This document shows positions 1-5,603 of a stretch of DNA of 6,946 bases, one piece after another; position 1 is the stretch's first letter, and each line of letters begins with the position of its first letter. The notes under the pieces are model-generated. The model saw nothing but the letters and a program-made list of their open reading frames with translations. It was not told the DNA's origin and did not search any database. The DNA lies in NCBI GenBank assembly GCA_015486895.1, contig WFQT01000411.1:1-6946 (forward strand), in the 5' to 3' direction. This DNA comes from Anaerolineae bacterium (GTDB taxonomy: Bacteria > Chloroflexota > Anaerolineae > JAADDB01). The translations under genes and the position numbers were made by a program.

Positions 1-1
1 A

Positions 2-919
2 CGGGATGATGTTCAATTGGCTGGTGGAAAGGGGGCTAACTTGGGTGATTTGGTTCAGGCTGGCCTGCCAGTTCCATCCGGCTTCATCATTACTTCATCA
101 GCCTATCGTTACCTGATAGAGAAAGCAGGTTTGGGAGATCGAATTAAAGAGATGTTACAAGAATTTGATCGACATTCTAATGAAAAACTGCAAGACAGCT
201 CATCCCAGATTCGCGAGCTTTTTGCGGATGTTACCATACCTGACGATCTGGTACGCTCCATTTTGGAACATTATCGTCAGCTAGGGGAAAGTGTTATGGT
301 GGCAGTTCGCTCCAGTGCCACCGCCGAAGACTTGGCAGGAGCCAGTTTTGCCGGGCAACAGGACACCATCTTAAATGTAAAGGGAGAAGACGCTCTTCTG
401 AAAGCAGTTCGCCGTTGCTGGGCATCCTTGTTTAACTCTCAGGCTATTTTCTATCGCGATCACTACGGATTCGACAGTCGGAAAGTTTCCATGGCTGTGG
501 TTGTGCAAAAGATGGTTAACTCGGAGAAATCCGGCGTGAGTTTTACGGTAGATCCTGTGATGCACAACCACTACGCCATGATCATTGAAGCAGTGTGGGG
601 TTTGGGTGAAGGGGTAGTATCCGGACAAATCACGCCAGATCATTACAAGGTAGATCGTGAGACTTATGAACTGCTTCTTGAATTCGTGCCAGATAAGCCG
701 TTTATGTTTTGTAAAGGAGCTGGTAAGAGTGGCGTCGTCAAAGTGCCAACGAGCCCCGACAAAGTTTCGGCACGGGTACTTACAGACGATGAGTTACATC
801 AGTTAGTAGATCTAGGTAACAAAGTCGAGGATCACTTTGGATGCCCTCAAGATATCGAATGGGGCATTGAAGATGGTACAATTTACCTGTTACAAAGCAG
901 GCCAATAACCTCTTTGTAA
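2..919 (+). CDS. Stand-alone PEP synthase/PPDK-type ATP-binding domain protein (5' partial)
   Basis: The reading frame is already open at the window edge, so the true start lies upstream; 305 residues are visible. It is the ATP-grasp nucleotide-binding domain (PPDK_N) of PEP synthase, pyruvate phosphate dikinase and rifampicin phosphotransferase, which uses ATP to phosphorylate a histidine on a partner domain. Seen, in visible-residue numbering: GGKGANL near 8-14 (ATP-contacting Lys10), VRSSATAEDL from about 102 (Arg103), ASFAGQQDT, QKMV, SGVSFTVDP, the EAVWGLGEGVVSG stretch near 195, and the terminal QDIEW...LLQSRPIT, supplying Asp284, Glu286 and Gln298. These match the ATP/Mg residues known in PPDK. 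The TAA follows directly after LLQSRPITSL, exactly at the domain edge, so the phosphohistidine and PEP/pyruvate domains are absent. Such split forms are known, for example the ATP-binding subunit of phenylphosphate synthase, and a His-domain partner may be encoded upstream. The family call is firm; the substrate is unknown. Confidence 0.88.
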   Translation, partial: RDDVQLAGGKGANLGDLVQAGLPVPSGFIITSSAYRYLIEKAGLGDRIKEMLQEFDRHSNEKLQDSSSQIRELFADVTIPDDLVRSILEHYRQLGESVMVAVRSSATAEDLAGASFAGQQDTILNVKGEDALLKAVRRCWASLFNSQAIFYRDHYGFDSRKVSMAVVVQKMVNSEKSGVSFTVDPVMHNHYAMIIEAVWGLGEGVVSGQITPDHYKVDRETYELLLEFVPDKPFMFCKGAGKSGVVKVPTSPDKVSARVLTDDELHQLVDLGNKVEDHFGCPQDIEWGIEDGTIYLLQSRPITSL

Positions 920-985
920 ATGGATCAACCTATGGTTTTGAAGTTCTGCTTCGTTTGGAAACAGATGAGTTTGCTATCGATTCAT

Positions 986-997
986 TTTTCCGGAAAA
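986..997. promoter_or_regulatory. 12-base perfect palindrome, possible operator
   Basis: TTTTCCGGAAAA is a perfect inverted repeat in the 99-base gap before the HPr-kinase-like gene, ending 7 bases before its Shine-Dalgarno site. GntR-family dimers bind short palindromes, and a GntR/FCD gene lies two genes downstream in the same transcription unit, so autoregulation is plausible. The motif is A/T-flanked and short, it does not match the TGGTnnnACCA-type FadR/PdhR consensus, and I found no second copy in the other gaps. It could be chance. Confidence 0.3.
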
Positions 998-1002
998 GGC
1001 AA

Positions 1003-1010
1003 TTAGGAGG
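1003..1010 (+). promoter_or_regulatory. Strong ribosome binding site for the HPr-kinase-like gene
   Basis: TTAGGAGG ends 8 bases before the ATG at 1019 and fixes that start. It suggests efficient independent initiation here, unlike the next two genes, which depend on overlaps with their upstream neighbours. Confidence 0.75.
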
Positions 1011-1018
1011 CGAACAAG

Positions 1019-1906
1019 ATGTTACAGCTGAGTGAGGAGTTTGTATCTGGCACAGCCAGACTGCGCATCGATGCCCATGGGGCTAGTACAACGCAGCATG
1101 TCCTGGATGATCTTTCTTTTCTTAACTATCGGCTAGCAAGCGTGGTGACCAGTGCAGAAATTACGTGTGCCAAGCCTGACATTGTTTGGTACCTGGAGAG
1201 TACTAAGAAGTCGATTCGTTATGTGGATAATGCCTTGGTCTTGGAAGGGGAGTGGTACCAAGGCGAGTTGCAAAAGATCATTGTGTCTATGATGGCATTG
1301 CGTATGGAGGAGGTGGGGTTACATCCTTTTCACTCTTCGGCCCTTCGTTACCGTGACCGAACTATTATGTTCATGAGCGGGGAGGCGAATCACGGCAAAA
1401 CAATGAGCCAAATTGAAGGGAGCCGACGCGGGGCGTTGGTCGTTTCTACCGAAACTACTGTAACTGACGAAAACGGTTTGGTGGTGATGGGTACTAAAAC
1501 TACTTTCTTAAGAAAACGAGCCAAGGGAACAGAACGTTCTGACATTCCTGATGCCCGTCAGGGAGCTTCTAAGTTCTTTGGGGGAGCGGTGGAAGATGCT
1601 TTCCTTACTTATGACAAATCATCCAACATCGACTTGGTAATATTACCAGCCATCGACGGCAATTTTGATACCCAGGTGGTCGAAATGCTCCAGTTTGAAA
1701 AGGAATATCAGACTTATCACTCACTGATTAATTATCATGGCTTGCACCAGTTGCTTGCCCCAGAATTGCCAATGCCCATTATTGATACCGACGAAATGCG
1801 CTTTAAACGTGCTGGTTTTTGCCATCGTTTTGCCCAAAAGCCTTATTACTTAATCCGAGCTGCCAATCCGAAACAGTTGATAGATGAGGTAGAAAAACTG
1901 CTATGA
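1019..1906 (+). CDS. HPr kinase/phosphorylase-like P-loop protein, function unknown
   Basis: This 295-residue protein is cytosolic by appearance, with no signal peptide or membrane segment. The centre resembles the catalytic core of HPr kinase/phosphorylase: a HPFHSSALRYRDRTIMFM strand region (102-119) leads into a Walker A motif, GEANHGKT (121-128). In the family this is typically a 'HAs.v...g..ll.G.sG.GKST' pattern. The following strand, ALVVSTETTVTDENG (139-153), sits where HPrK-like proteins carry an acidic '.lvsDD' pair; here the pair reads Thr-Glu. The N-terminal 100 residues and the C-terminal 100 have no motif I recognise, and the N-terminus does not look like the usual HPrK regulatory domain. 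It probably binds ATP and may phosphorylate a protein or small molecule; neither substrate nor activity can be read from the sequence. Its TGA overlaps the ATG of the GntR gene. The P-loop is clear, the HPrK-like assignment is moderately sure, and the role is unknown. Confidence 0.65.
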   Translation: MLQLSEEFVSGTARLRIDAHGASTTQHVLDDLSFLNYRLASVVTSAEITCAKPDIVWYLESTKKSIRYVDNALVLEGEWYQGELQKIIVSMMALRMEEVGLHPFHSSALRYRDRTIMFMSGEANHGKTMSQIEGSRRGALVVSTETTVTDENGLVVMGTKTTFLRKRAKGTERSDIPDARQGASKFFGGAVEDAFLTYDKSSNIDLVILPAIDGNFDTQVVEMLQFEKEYQTYHSLINYHGLHQLLAPELPMPIIDTDEMRFKRAGFCHRFAQKPYYLIRAANPKQLIDEVEKLL

Positions 1907-2571
1907 CCGGCAAAAATGAAGCTGTCCTGGGGCGTATTGTTTTGAGCGACCAGATAAAAGAGTGGCTCATCAAAGCGATTTTGAATGGCGAATTTAAACC
2001 TGGCGATCGAATTGTCACGAGCGCGCTGGCCAAGCAGTGGGGCGTTAGCCAAGCGCCAGTCCGGGAAGCCATTCGGGATCTGGTATTACTAGGCTTCTTA
2101 GAAAATGCGCCATTTCGGGGTACCTCAGTGAGATCTTTCACTCCTGAGGATTTGCAGGAGGTCTATGCAGTGCGTGCTGCTTTAGAATCCTTGTCGGCGA
2201 GATTGGCTGCCGAGCGTATGAATGATGAAGACATTCAGGCATTACGGATGATTCTTGATGAGATGATTAAAGCGGCCCAAAAGCATGATGAAACGGAAAT
2301 GGTGTTCTTGGACAATCATTTCCATGAGACTGTCATGAAGATAGCTGGCAACAAAATATTGTACCAGCTGTGGAAAACTCTGCAATTTGGTTACTGGACC
2401 ATTGTTTCTGCCCGCATTTCAAGCTTTGACCTCGAGCATTTGGCAAAGCGACATGATGCCTTACTAGAGGCACTGAAGACTCGCGATCCACAGAAAGCAG
2501 CAGATGCCATGCGGCGCCATATCGAGGAACTTGGCAAACCACTCGAAATGAAGGAAGTGAAAGATGGTTAA
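1903..2571 (+). CDS. GntR-family transcriptional regulator, FCD (FadR-like) subfamily
   Basis: This 222-residue DNA-binding regulator has the usual length for the subfamily. Residues about 11-78 form the winged helix-turn-helix: the IKEWLIKAILNGEFKPGDRI opening, then SALAKQWGVSQAPVREAIRDL as the recognition region, LGFLE, and the wing FRGTSVRSFT. Residues about 82-210 are the all-helical FCD ligand-binding domain. Asp137, His141, His184 and His206 lie at the spacing of the metal-binding Asp/His set that holds carboxylate ligands in many FCD proteins. It therefore probably senses an organic acid, perhaps a substrate or product of the adjacent 2-oxoacid dehydrogenase complex or LeuB-type enzyme. 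The start overlaps the upstream stop (ATGA), with only a weak GAGGT 12 bases upstream, so translation is probably coupled. It also overlaps the next gene by 8 bases. The family call is very firm; ligand and target sites are inferred. Confidence 0.93.
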   Translation: MTGKNEAVLGRIVLSDQIKEWLIKAILNGEFKPGDRIVTSALAKQWGVSQAPVREAIRDLVLLGFLENAPFRGTSVRSFTPEDLQEVYAVRAALESLSARLAAERMNDEDIQALRMILDEMIKAAQKHDETEMVFLDNHFHETVMKIAGNKILYQLWKTLQFGYWTIVSARISSFDLEHLAKRHDALLEALKTRDPQKAADAMRRHIEELGKPLEMKEVKDG

Positions 2572-3058
2572 GGAAGAGGCTATCAGGCTGGCACGTTCTT
2601 ATTTCCTCACTGAAGATAACGTTTACGGATGCACTGAAACAACGTTTATTGTCCTGCAAAGCGCTTACGGTTTTGCAAACGCCACTGATTCTTCTCCAGC
2701 GATGGCTCTCAACGGCGGGGTAGCTTGGAGTGGCGGCACCTGCGGGGCTATCACTGGCGCTGCCCTCGCCGTGGGGCGGTTGGCGGCTGATCGTATTACT
2801 GATCACAAGGCAGCTAAGAGTATCGCACGTGCTATCATTATGCGTCTCATTGATGATTTTAGGGCCGCATTTAGCTGTCTTGAATGCCGCTGCCTAATCG
2901 GATTGGACATTTCGACAGAAGAGGGTCACGCTGCATTCATCAATGGGAAATTGTGGCACACGGTCTGTATGGGGCAAATAGAGTTCGTGCTCAATAAATT
3001 AGTCGTGCTCCAGGATGAAGATGTCTGGCGGGATACGATCCGCCAGATTCAGAGTTGA
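2564..3058 (+). CDS. C_GCAxxG_C_C family putative redox-active protein
   Basis: A small 164-residue cytosolic protein. It fits the family defined by four conserved cysteines around a CGAxxG motif: Cys23 (YGCTET), Cys60 in GGTCGAITGAALAVG (58-71), Cys108 before LIGLDISTEEG (111-121), and Cys135 (HTVCMGQ). Two further cysteines, 105 and 110, flank Cys108 to give CLECRC, a tighter cluster than usual that could serve a metal or disulfide. A Gly-rich stretch, LNGGVAWSGG (49-58), replaces the familiar glycine-rich loop before the CGAxxG. The family is annotated only as putatively redox active; its reaction is not established. The ATG at 2564 lies inside the end of the GntR gene (8-base overlap), with AAGGAAG 6 bases upstream. 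The E2 gene begins 24 bases after its stop, so it is probably co-expressed with the dehydrogenase complex. The family call is good; the role is unknown. Confidence 0.82.
   Translation: MVKEEAIRLARSYFLTEDNVYGCTETTFIVLQSAYGFANATDSSPAMALNGGVAWSGGTCGAITGAALAVGRLAADRITDHKAAKSIARAIIMRLIDDFRAAFSCLECRCLIGLDISTEEGHAAFINGKLWHTVCMGQIEFVLNKLVVLQDEDVWRDTIRQIQS
3024..3047 (+). repeat. GC-rich inverted repeat (hairpin) at the gene 4 / E2 junction
   Basis: TCTGGCGG at 3024-3031 is exactly complementary to CCGCCAGA at 3040-3047. Shifting the bulge lets GGAT pair with ATCC, giving a 10-pair stem with one bulged G and an ACG loop. It lies in the last codons of the redox-protein gene, about 35 bases before the E2 start. 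No T-run follows, so it is not an intrinsic terminator. It could stabilise or define a processed 5' end for the E2-E1 message. Confidence 0.5.
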
Positions 3059-3066
3059 TCAGAAAC

Positions 3067-3073
3067 GGAGGGG
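3067..3073 (+). promoter_or_regulatory. Ribosome binding site that decides the E2 start
   Basis: GGAGGGG lies 9 bases before the ATG at 3083. A TTG at 3074 is in the same frame but directly abuts this site, so it cannot be the start used. Confidence 0.7.
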
Positions 3074-3082
3074 TTGCATATT

Positions 3083-4477
3083 ATGCCGTTTGAGATAAGG
3101 ATGCCCCAGTTGGGGCTAACCATGGAAAAAGGAACCGTGGTGGAATGGTTAGTTCATGAGGGAGATAGAATCGAGCCAAATCAGGAAATCTGTGAGATCG
3201 AGACTGACAAAGTAAGTGTCGCTGTCGAAGCCCCCCAAGGCGGCATAGTTGCCCGCATCTTGGTACATGATGGGGAAGAGGCTCCGGTAGGAGGAGTGTT
3301 AGCTATTGGTGTCGAGTTAGACGAGAAATTGGTAGATGATTTGGACCTCGCTTCTCCAGGCAAGGAAAAAGCGGCTGAGCAGGAACCTGCTTTGGTGTAT
3401 GAGCCGCCTTCGCTTGGGCTAACCAAGGAGAGCGACGCTGTACGGGCCTCCTGGAAAGCTCGCGCGATCGCTCGTTCGGCTGACTTGGATTTGAAAATGA
3501 TCACTGGTAGTGGCCCGAAAGGGAGAATTGTAGCCGAGGACGTCTTCAAGTTGAGGGCGCGTCTCCAACAAAAGAAGGAAACCAAAGCAGTCATTTCTCC
3601 TACATCGGCAGTACGAGCCAGAGCCATGCCCTTGGCAGCTAAACTCTCCGATTCTTTGGGGTTGGACCTGTCGCAGGTGAGAGGGAGCGGCCCAAATGGC
3701 CAGATCACTCAGGACGACGTAATCCAGGCGGCAGCAGCCATTATTCGAGGAGAAACGAAAACGCGTTCGCGTTTGGTATCAAGGCCAGCTCGGGTAACAA
3801 CAACTGTTCCCATTGCTGGCGTCCGTAAAATCGTGTCCGAGCGAATGGGAATCAGTGCGCGCACTACGGCACGAGTGACTCTCTTCCGTGAGGCAAATGT
3901 CACTGCGCTAATAGAGCTTCGCGAAAAATTCAAAGCTCATGGACTGAATGTTTCCTACAACGATATCTTCATCCGCCTTTGTGCTCTCTCCCTTCGCGAG
4001 TATCCAAATGTCAACGCAAGGATGGGTGAGGGACAGATCGATATTTTAGACCAAGTCAATATCGGATTATCCGTGGACACCGATCGAGGACTGTTGGTGC
4101 CCGTGGTCCACAATGCTGATCGATTGACTATTCCTCAAATCGCTGCGGAAACTCAGCGACTGGTTGGTGCAGCCCGCAACCAACGTATTCTGCCTGATGA
4201 CATGGACGGTGGCACTTTTACGATTACGAATCTAGGCATGTTAGGCGTTGAAGGCTTCACCCCTGTAATAAATTTACCCGAATGTTGTATTCTTGGAGTG
4301 GGAAAGATAGTACGTAAGCCGGTAGTGGTCGATAATAAGGATAGGGTTATGGTACGCCCAATGATGACTTTGAGTCTTGTTTTTGATCACCGTGTGATAG
4401 ATGGTGCTCCTGCGGCGCGATTTTTTGATCGAATCGTTCAACTGACCGAGGACCCAGCTCTGCTTTTATCTATGTAA
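3083..4477 (+). CDS. Dihydrolipoyl acyltransferase E2 of a 2-oxoacid/acetoin dehydrogenase complex
   Basis: This 464-residue core subunit takes the acyl group from E1 onto its swinging lipoyl arm and transfers it to CoA. The lipoyl domain (about 1-80) carries Lys43 within ETDKVSV, the site of lipoylation. A charged linker follows. There are then two consecutive peripheral-subunit-binding domains: about 121-155 (ARAIARSADLDL...GSGPKGRIVAEDV) and about 178-214 (MPLAAKLSDSLGLDL...GSGPNGQITQDDV). The catalytic domain (about 240-464) shows IAGVRKIVSERM, GGTFTITNLGMLG, and the active-site DHRVIDG with His436 and Asp440. One binding domain is usual; two in tandem is less common. Length and layout suit acetoin, pyruvate or branched-chain complexes, and the substrate cannot be chosen from this subunit alone. 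The gene precedes E1-alpha and E1-beta, the reverse of the common E1-E1-E2 order. The ATG at 3083 is chosen by the ribosome binding site. Confidence 0.93.
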   Translation: MPFEIRMPQLGLTMEKGTVVEWLVHEGDRIEPNQEICEIETDKVSVAVEAPQGGIVARILVHDGEEAPVGGVLAIGVELDEKLVDDLDLASPGKEKAAEQEPALVYEPPSLGLTKESDAVRASWKARAIARSADLDLKMITGSGPKGRIVAEDVFKLRARLQQKKETKAVISPTSAVRARAMPLAAKLSDSLGLDLSQVRGSGPNGQITQDDVIQAAAAIIRGETKTRSRLVSRPARVTTTVPIAGVRKIVSERMGISARTTARVTLFREANVTALIELREKFKAHGLNVSYNDIFIRLCALSLREYPNVNARMGEGQIDILDQVNIGLSVDTDRGLLVPVVHNADRLTIPQIAAETQRLVGAARNQRILPDDMDGGTFTITNLGMLGVEGFTPVINLPECCILGVGKIVRKPVVVDNKDRVMVRPMMTLSLVFDHRVIDGAPAARFFDRIVQLTEDPALLLSM

Positions 4478-4565
4478 TGAGACAGGAGAATATTTACGAG
4501 ATGCGCAAGGCCACATTCTTGAGAGTGCTGGTTAAGTGTGAGCGTGTTGAATTCTGGAGGGAGAT
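4478..4565 (+). other. 88-base gap between E2 and E1-alpha
   Basis: This gap holds the E1-alpha ribosome binding site, GGAGG at 4556-4560, 5 bases before the ATG. An AGGAG at 4484-4488 precedes a 34-codon open frame starting at ATG 4501 that runs into the E1-alpha gene out of frame. I see no terminator and no convincing promoter, so read-through from E2 is the simplest view. Confidence 0.5.
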
Positions 4566-5603
4566 ATGGACAGGAAAAATCAGGAAGAATTGCCTAGTGA
4601 TCTGACAAAAGAACAGTTATTGGCCATGTATCGGAAGATGCAATTGATTCGTGGCTTTGAAGGGACGGCGAAAAAGTATTTTGAGGCGGGCGAGATCGGT
4701 GGTTTCCTACATCTTTCGGTGGGACAAGAAGCTGTACCGGTGGGCACCTGTTCTGCATTGCGCAAAGACGATTACATCACTAGCACTCACAGAGGCCATG
4801 GTGATGTTCTATCCAAAGGATGTGAGGTCAAGCGGATGTTTGCCGAACTATACGGTAGAACGGATGGTTACTGCAAAGGGAAAGGCGGTTCAATGCATAT
4901 CGCTGATTTCAGTCAAGGAATCATCGGCGCGAATGGGATTGTCAGCAGTGGTATTCCTATTGCTGTAGGTGCTGCTCTTTCCATCCGCATGCGTGGAACC
5001 GATCAAGTAGCTGTTAGCTTTTTTGGAGATGGGGCTACGGCTGAAGGTAGTTTCCACGAGGCACTGAACTTGGCTTCATTGTGGCAAGTCCCAGTCATTT
5101 TTGTCTGCCAGAACAATCTCTATGCGTTGTCTCAGCCCTGGAGTCATTCGGCCCGCGATGGCAACTTAGTAGAACGAGCCCAATCTTATCACATACCTGC
5201 CGAAAGTGTAGATGGGATGGATGTTATAGCTGTTTACCGCAGTGTCGAGAAAGCAGTGGACAGGGCCCGCTCTGGAGATGGCCCGACTTTCATTGAAGCT
5301 AGAACCTATCGTTTTATGGGCCACTACGTGGGTGACCCGGGGGCTTACATGCCCGAAGAAGAACAAGAAGAATGGCGTAAGAAAGATGCCATTGCTAAAC
5401 TGCGCAGACAGTTGAAGATGTGGGGCTACCTAACTGATAAAGTGGATGAACAGATCGCTACTGACATTGAGGCTGAACTACAAGACGGTATAGAGTATGC
5501 TCGATCCAGTGTAATCCCTGAGCCACGTGAGGCATTAAACGATGTTTATGTTCACTTCGATTACTTGGGGAGGCCACTTAAGGAGGAAAGTAACCATGCG
5601 TGA
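4566..5603 (+). CDS. Thiamine diphosphate-dependent dehydrogenase E1, alpha subunit (acetoin/pyruvate type)
   Basis: This 345-residue subunit pairs with E1-beta as an alpha2beta2 enzyme. It uses thiamine diphosphate to decarboxylate a 2-oxoacid or cleave acetoin and then acylates the E2 lipoyl group. Seen: the Leu-rich N-terminal helix with MYRKMQLIRGFE, HLSVGQEAVPVG (49-60), STHRGHGD with His75 and His78, GYCKGKGGSMHIAD, and GANGIVSSGIPIAVGAAL. The thiamine/Mg motif GDG (154-156) ends in NN (183-184). The late RTYRFMGHYVGDPGAYM (246-262) is the region that carries the regulatory serines in mitochondrial E1-alpha; both serine positions are Tyr here by my alignment. GYCKGKGGSMHIAD is shared by acetoin dehydrogenase AcoA and bacterial PDH E1-alpha, so I give no symbol. 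The stop overlaps the start of E1-beta by 8 bases. The start is supported by GGAGG 5 bases upstream. Confidence 0.93.
   Translation: MDRKNQEELPSDLTKEQLLAMYRKMQLIRGFEGTAKKYFEAGEIGGFLHLSVGQEAVPVGTCSALRKDDYITSTHRGHGDVLSKGCEVKRMFAELYGRTDGYCKGKGGSMHIADFSQGIIGANGIVSSGIPIAVGAALSIRMRGTDQVAVSFFGDGATAEGSFHEALNLASLWQVPVIFVCQNNLYALSQPWSHSARDGNLVERAQSYHIPAESVDGMDVIAVYRSVEKAVDRARSGDGPTFIEARTYRFMGHYVGDPGAYMPEEEQEEWRKKDAIAKLRRQLKMWGYLTDKVDEQIATDIEAELQDGIEYARSSVIPEPREALNDVYVHFDYLGRPLKEESNHA
5579..5586 (+). promoter_or_regulatory. Near-perfect Shine-Dalgarno that decides the E1-beta start
   Basis: TAAGGAGG ends 9 bases before the ATG at 5596, after which the protein reads MREITYREAL, the normal E1-beta N-terminus. 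An in-frame ATG at 5542 would add 18 residues lying inside the E1-alpha gene and has no such site. The site itself is within the end of E1-alpha. Confidence 0.85.

Noticed and set aside
17..919. TTG at 17 as start of the PEP-synthase-like gene
   Set aside because: The frame is open upstream to the window edge and the residues before it (RDDVQ) fit the family, so the gene is cut by the window rather than starting here.
920..1006. 28-codon open frame directly after the first gene's stop
   Set aside because: No ribosome binding site, no recognisable sequence, and it runs into the Shine-Dalgarno of the next gene.
3074..3082. TTG at 3074 as E2 start
   Set aside because: It directly abuts the ribosome binding site; ATG at 3083 is properly spaced and gives the normal N-terminus.
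3181..3708. Long antisense open frame inside E2 (and similar antisense frames elsewhere)
   Set aside because: Low-complexity Ser/Ala/Pro-rich translation typical of a shadow of a real gene; no start signals.
4501..4605. 34-codon open frame with AGGAG upstream, overlapping the E1-alpha start
   Set aside because: Spacing of 12 bases is long, the product has no recognisable features, and it overlaps a certain gene out of frame. A leader peptide cannot be excluded but is not supported.
5542..5595. Upstream ATG for E1-beta
   Set aside because: It would place 18 non-homologous residues inside E1-alpha; the near-perfect Shine-Dalgarno points to 5596.
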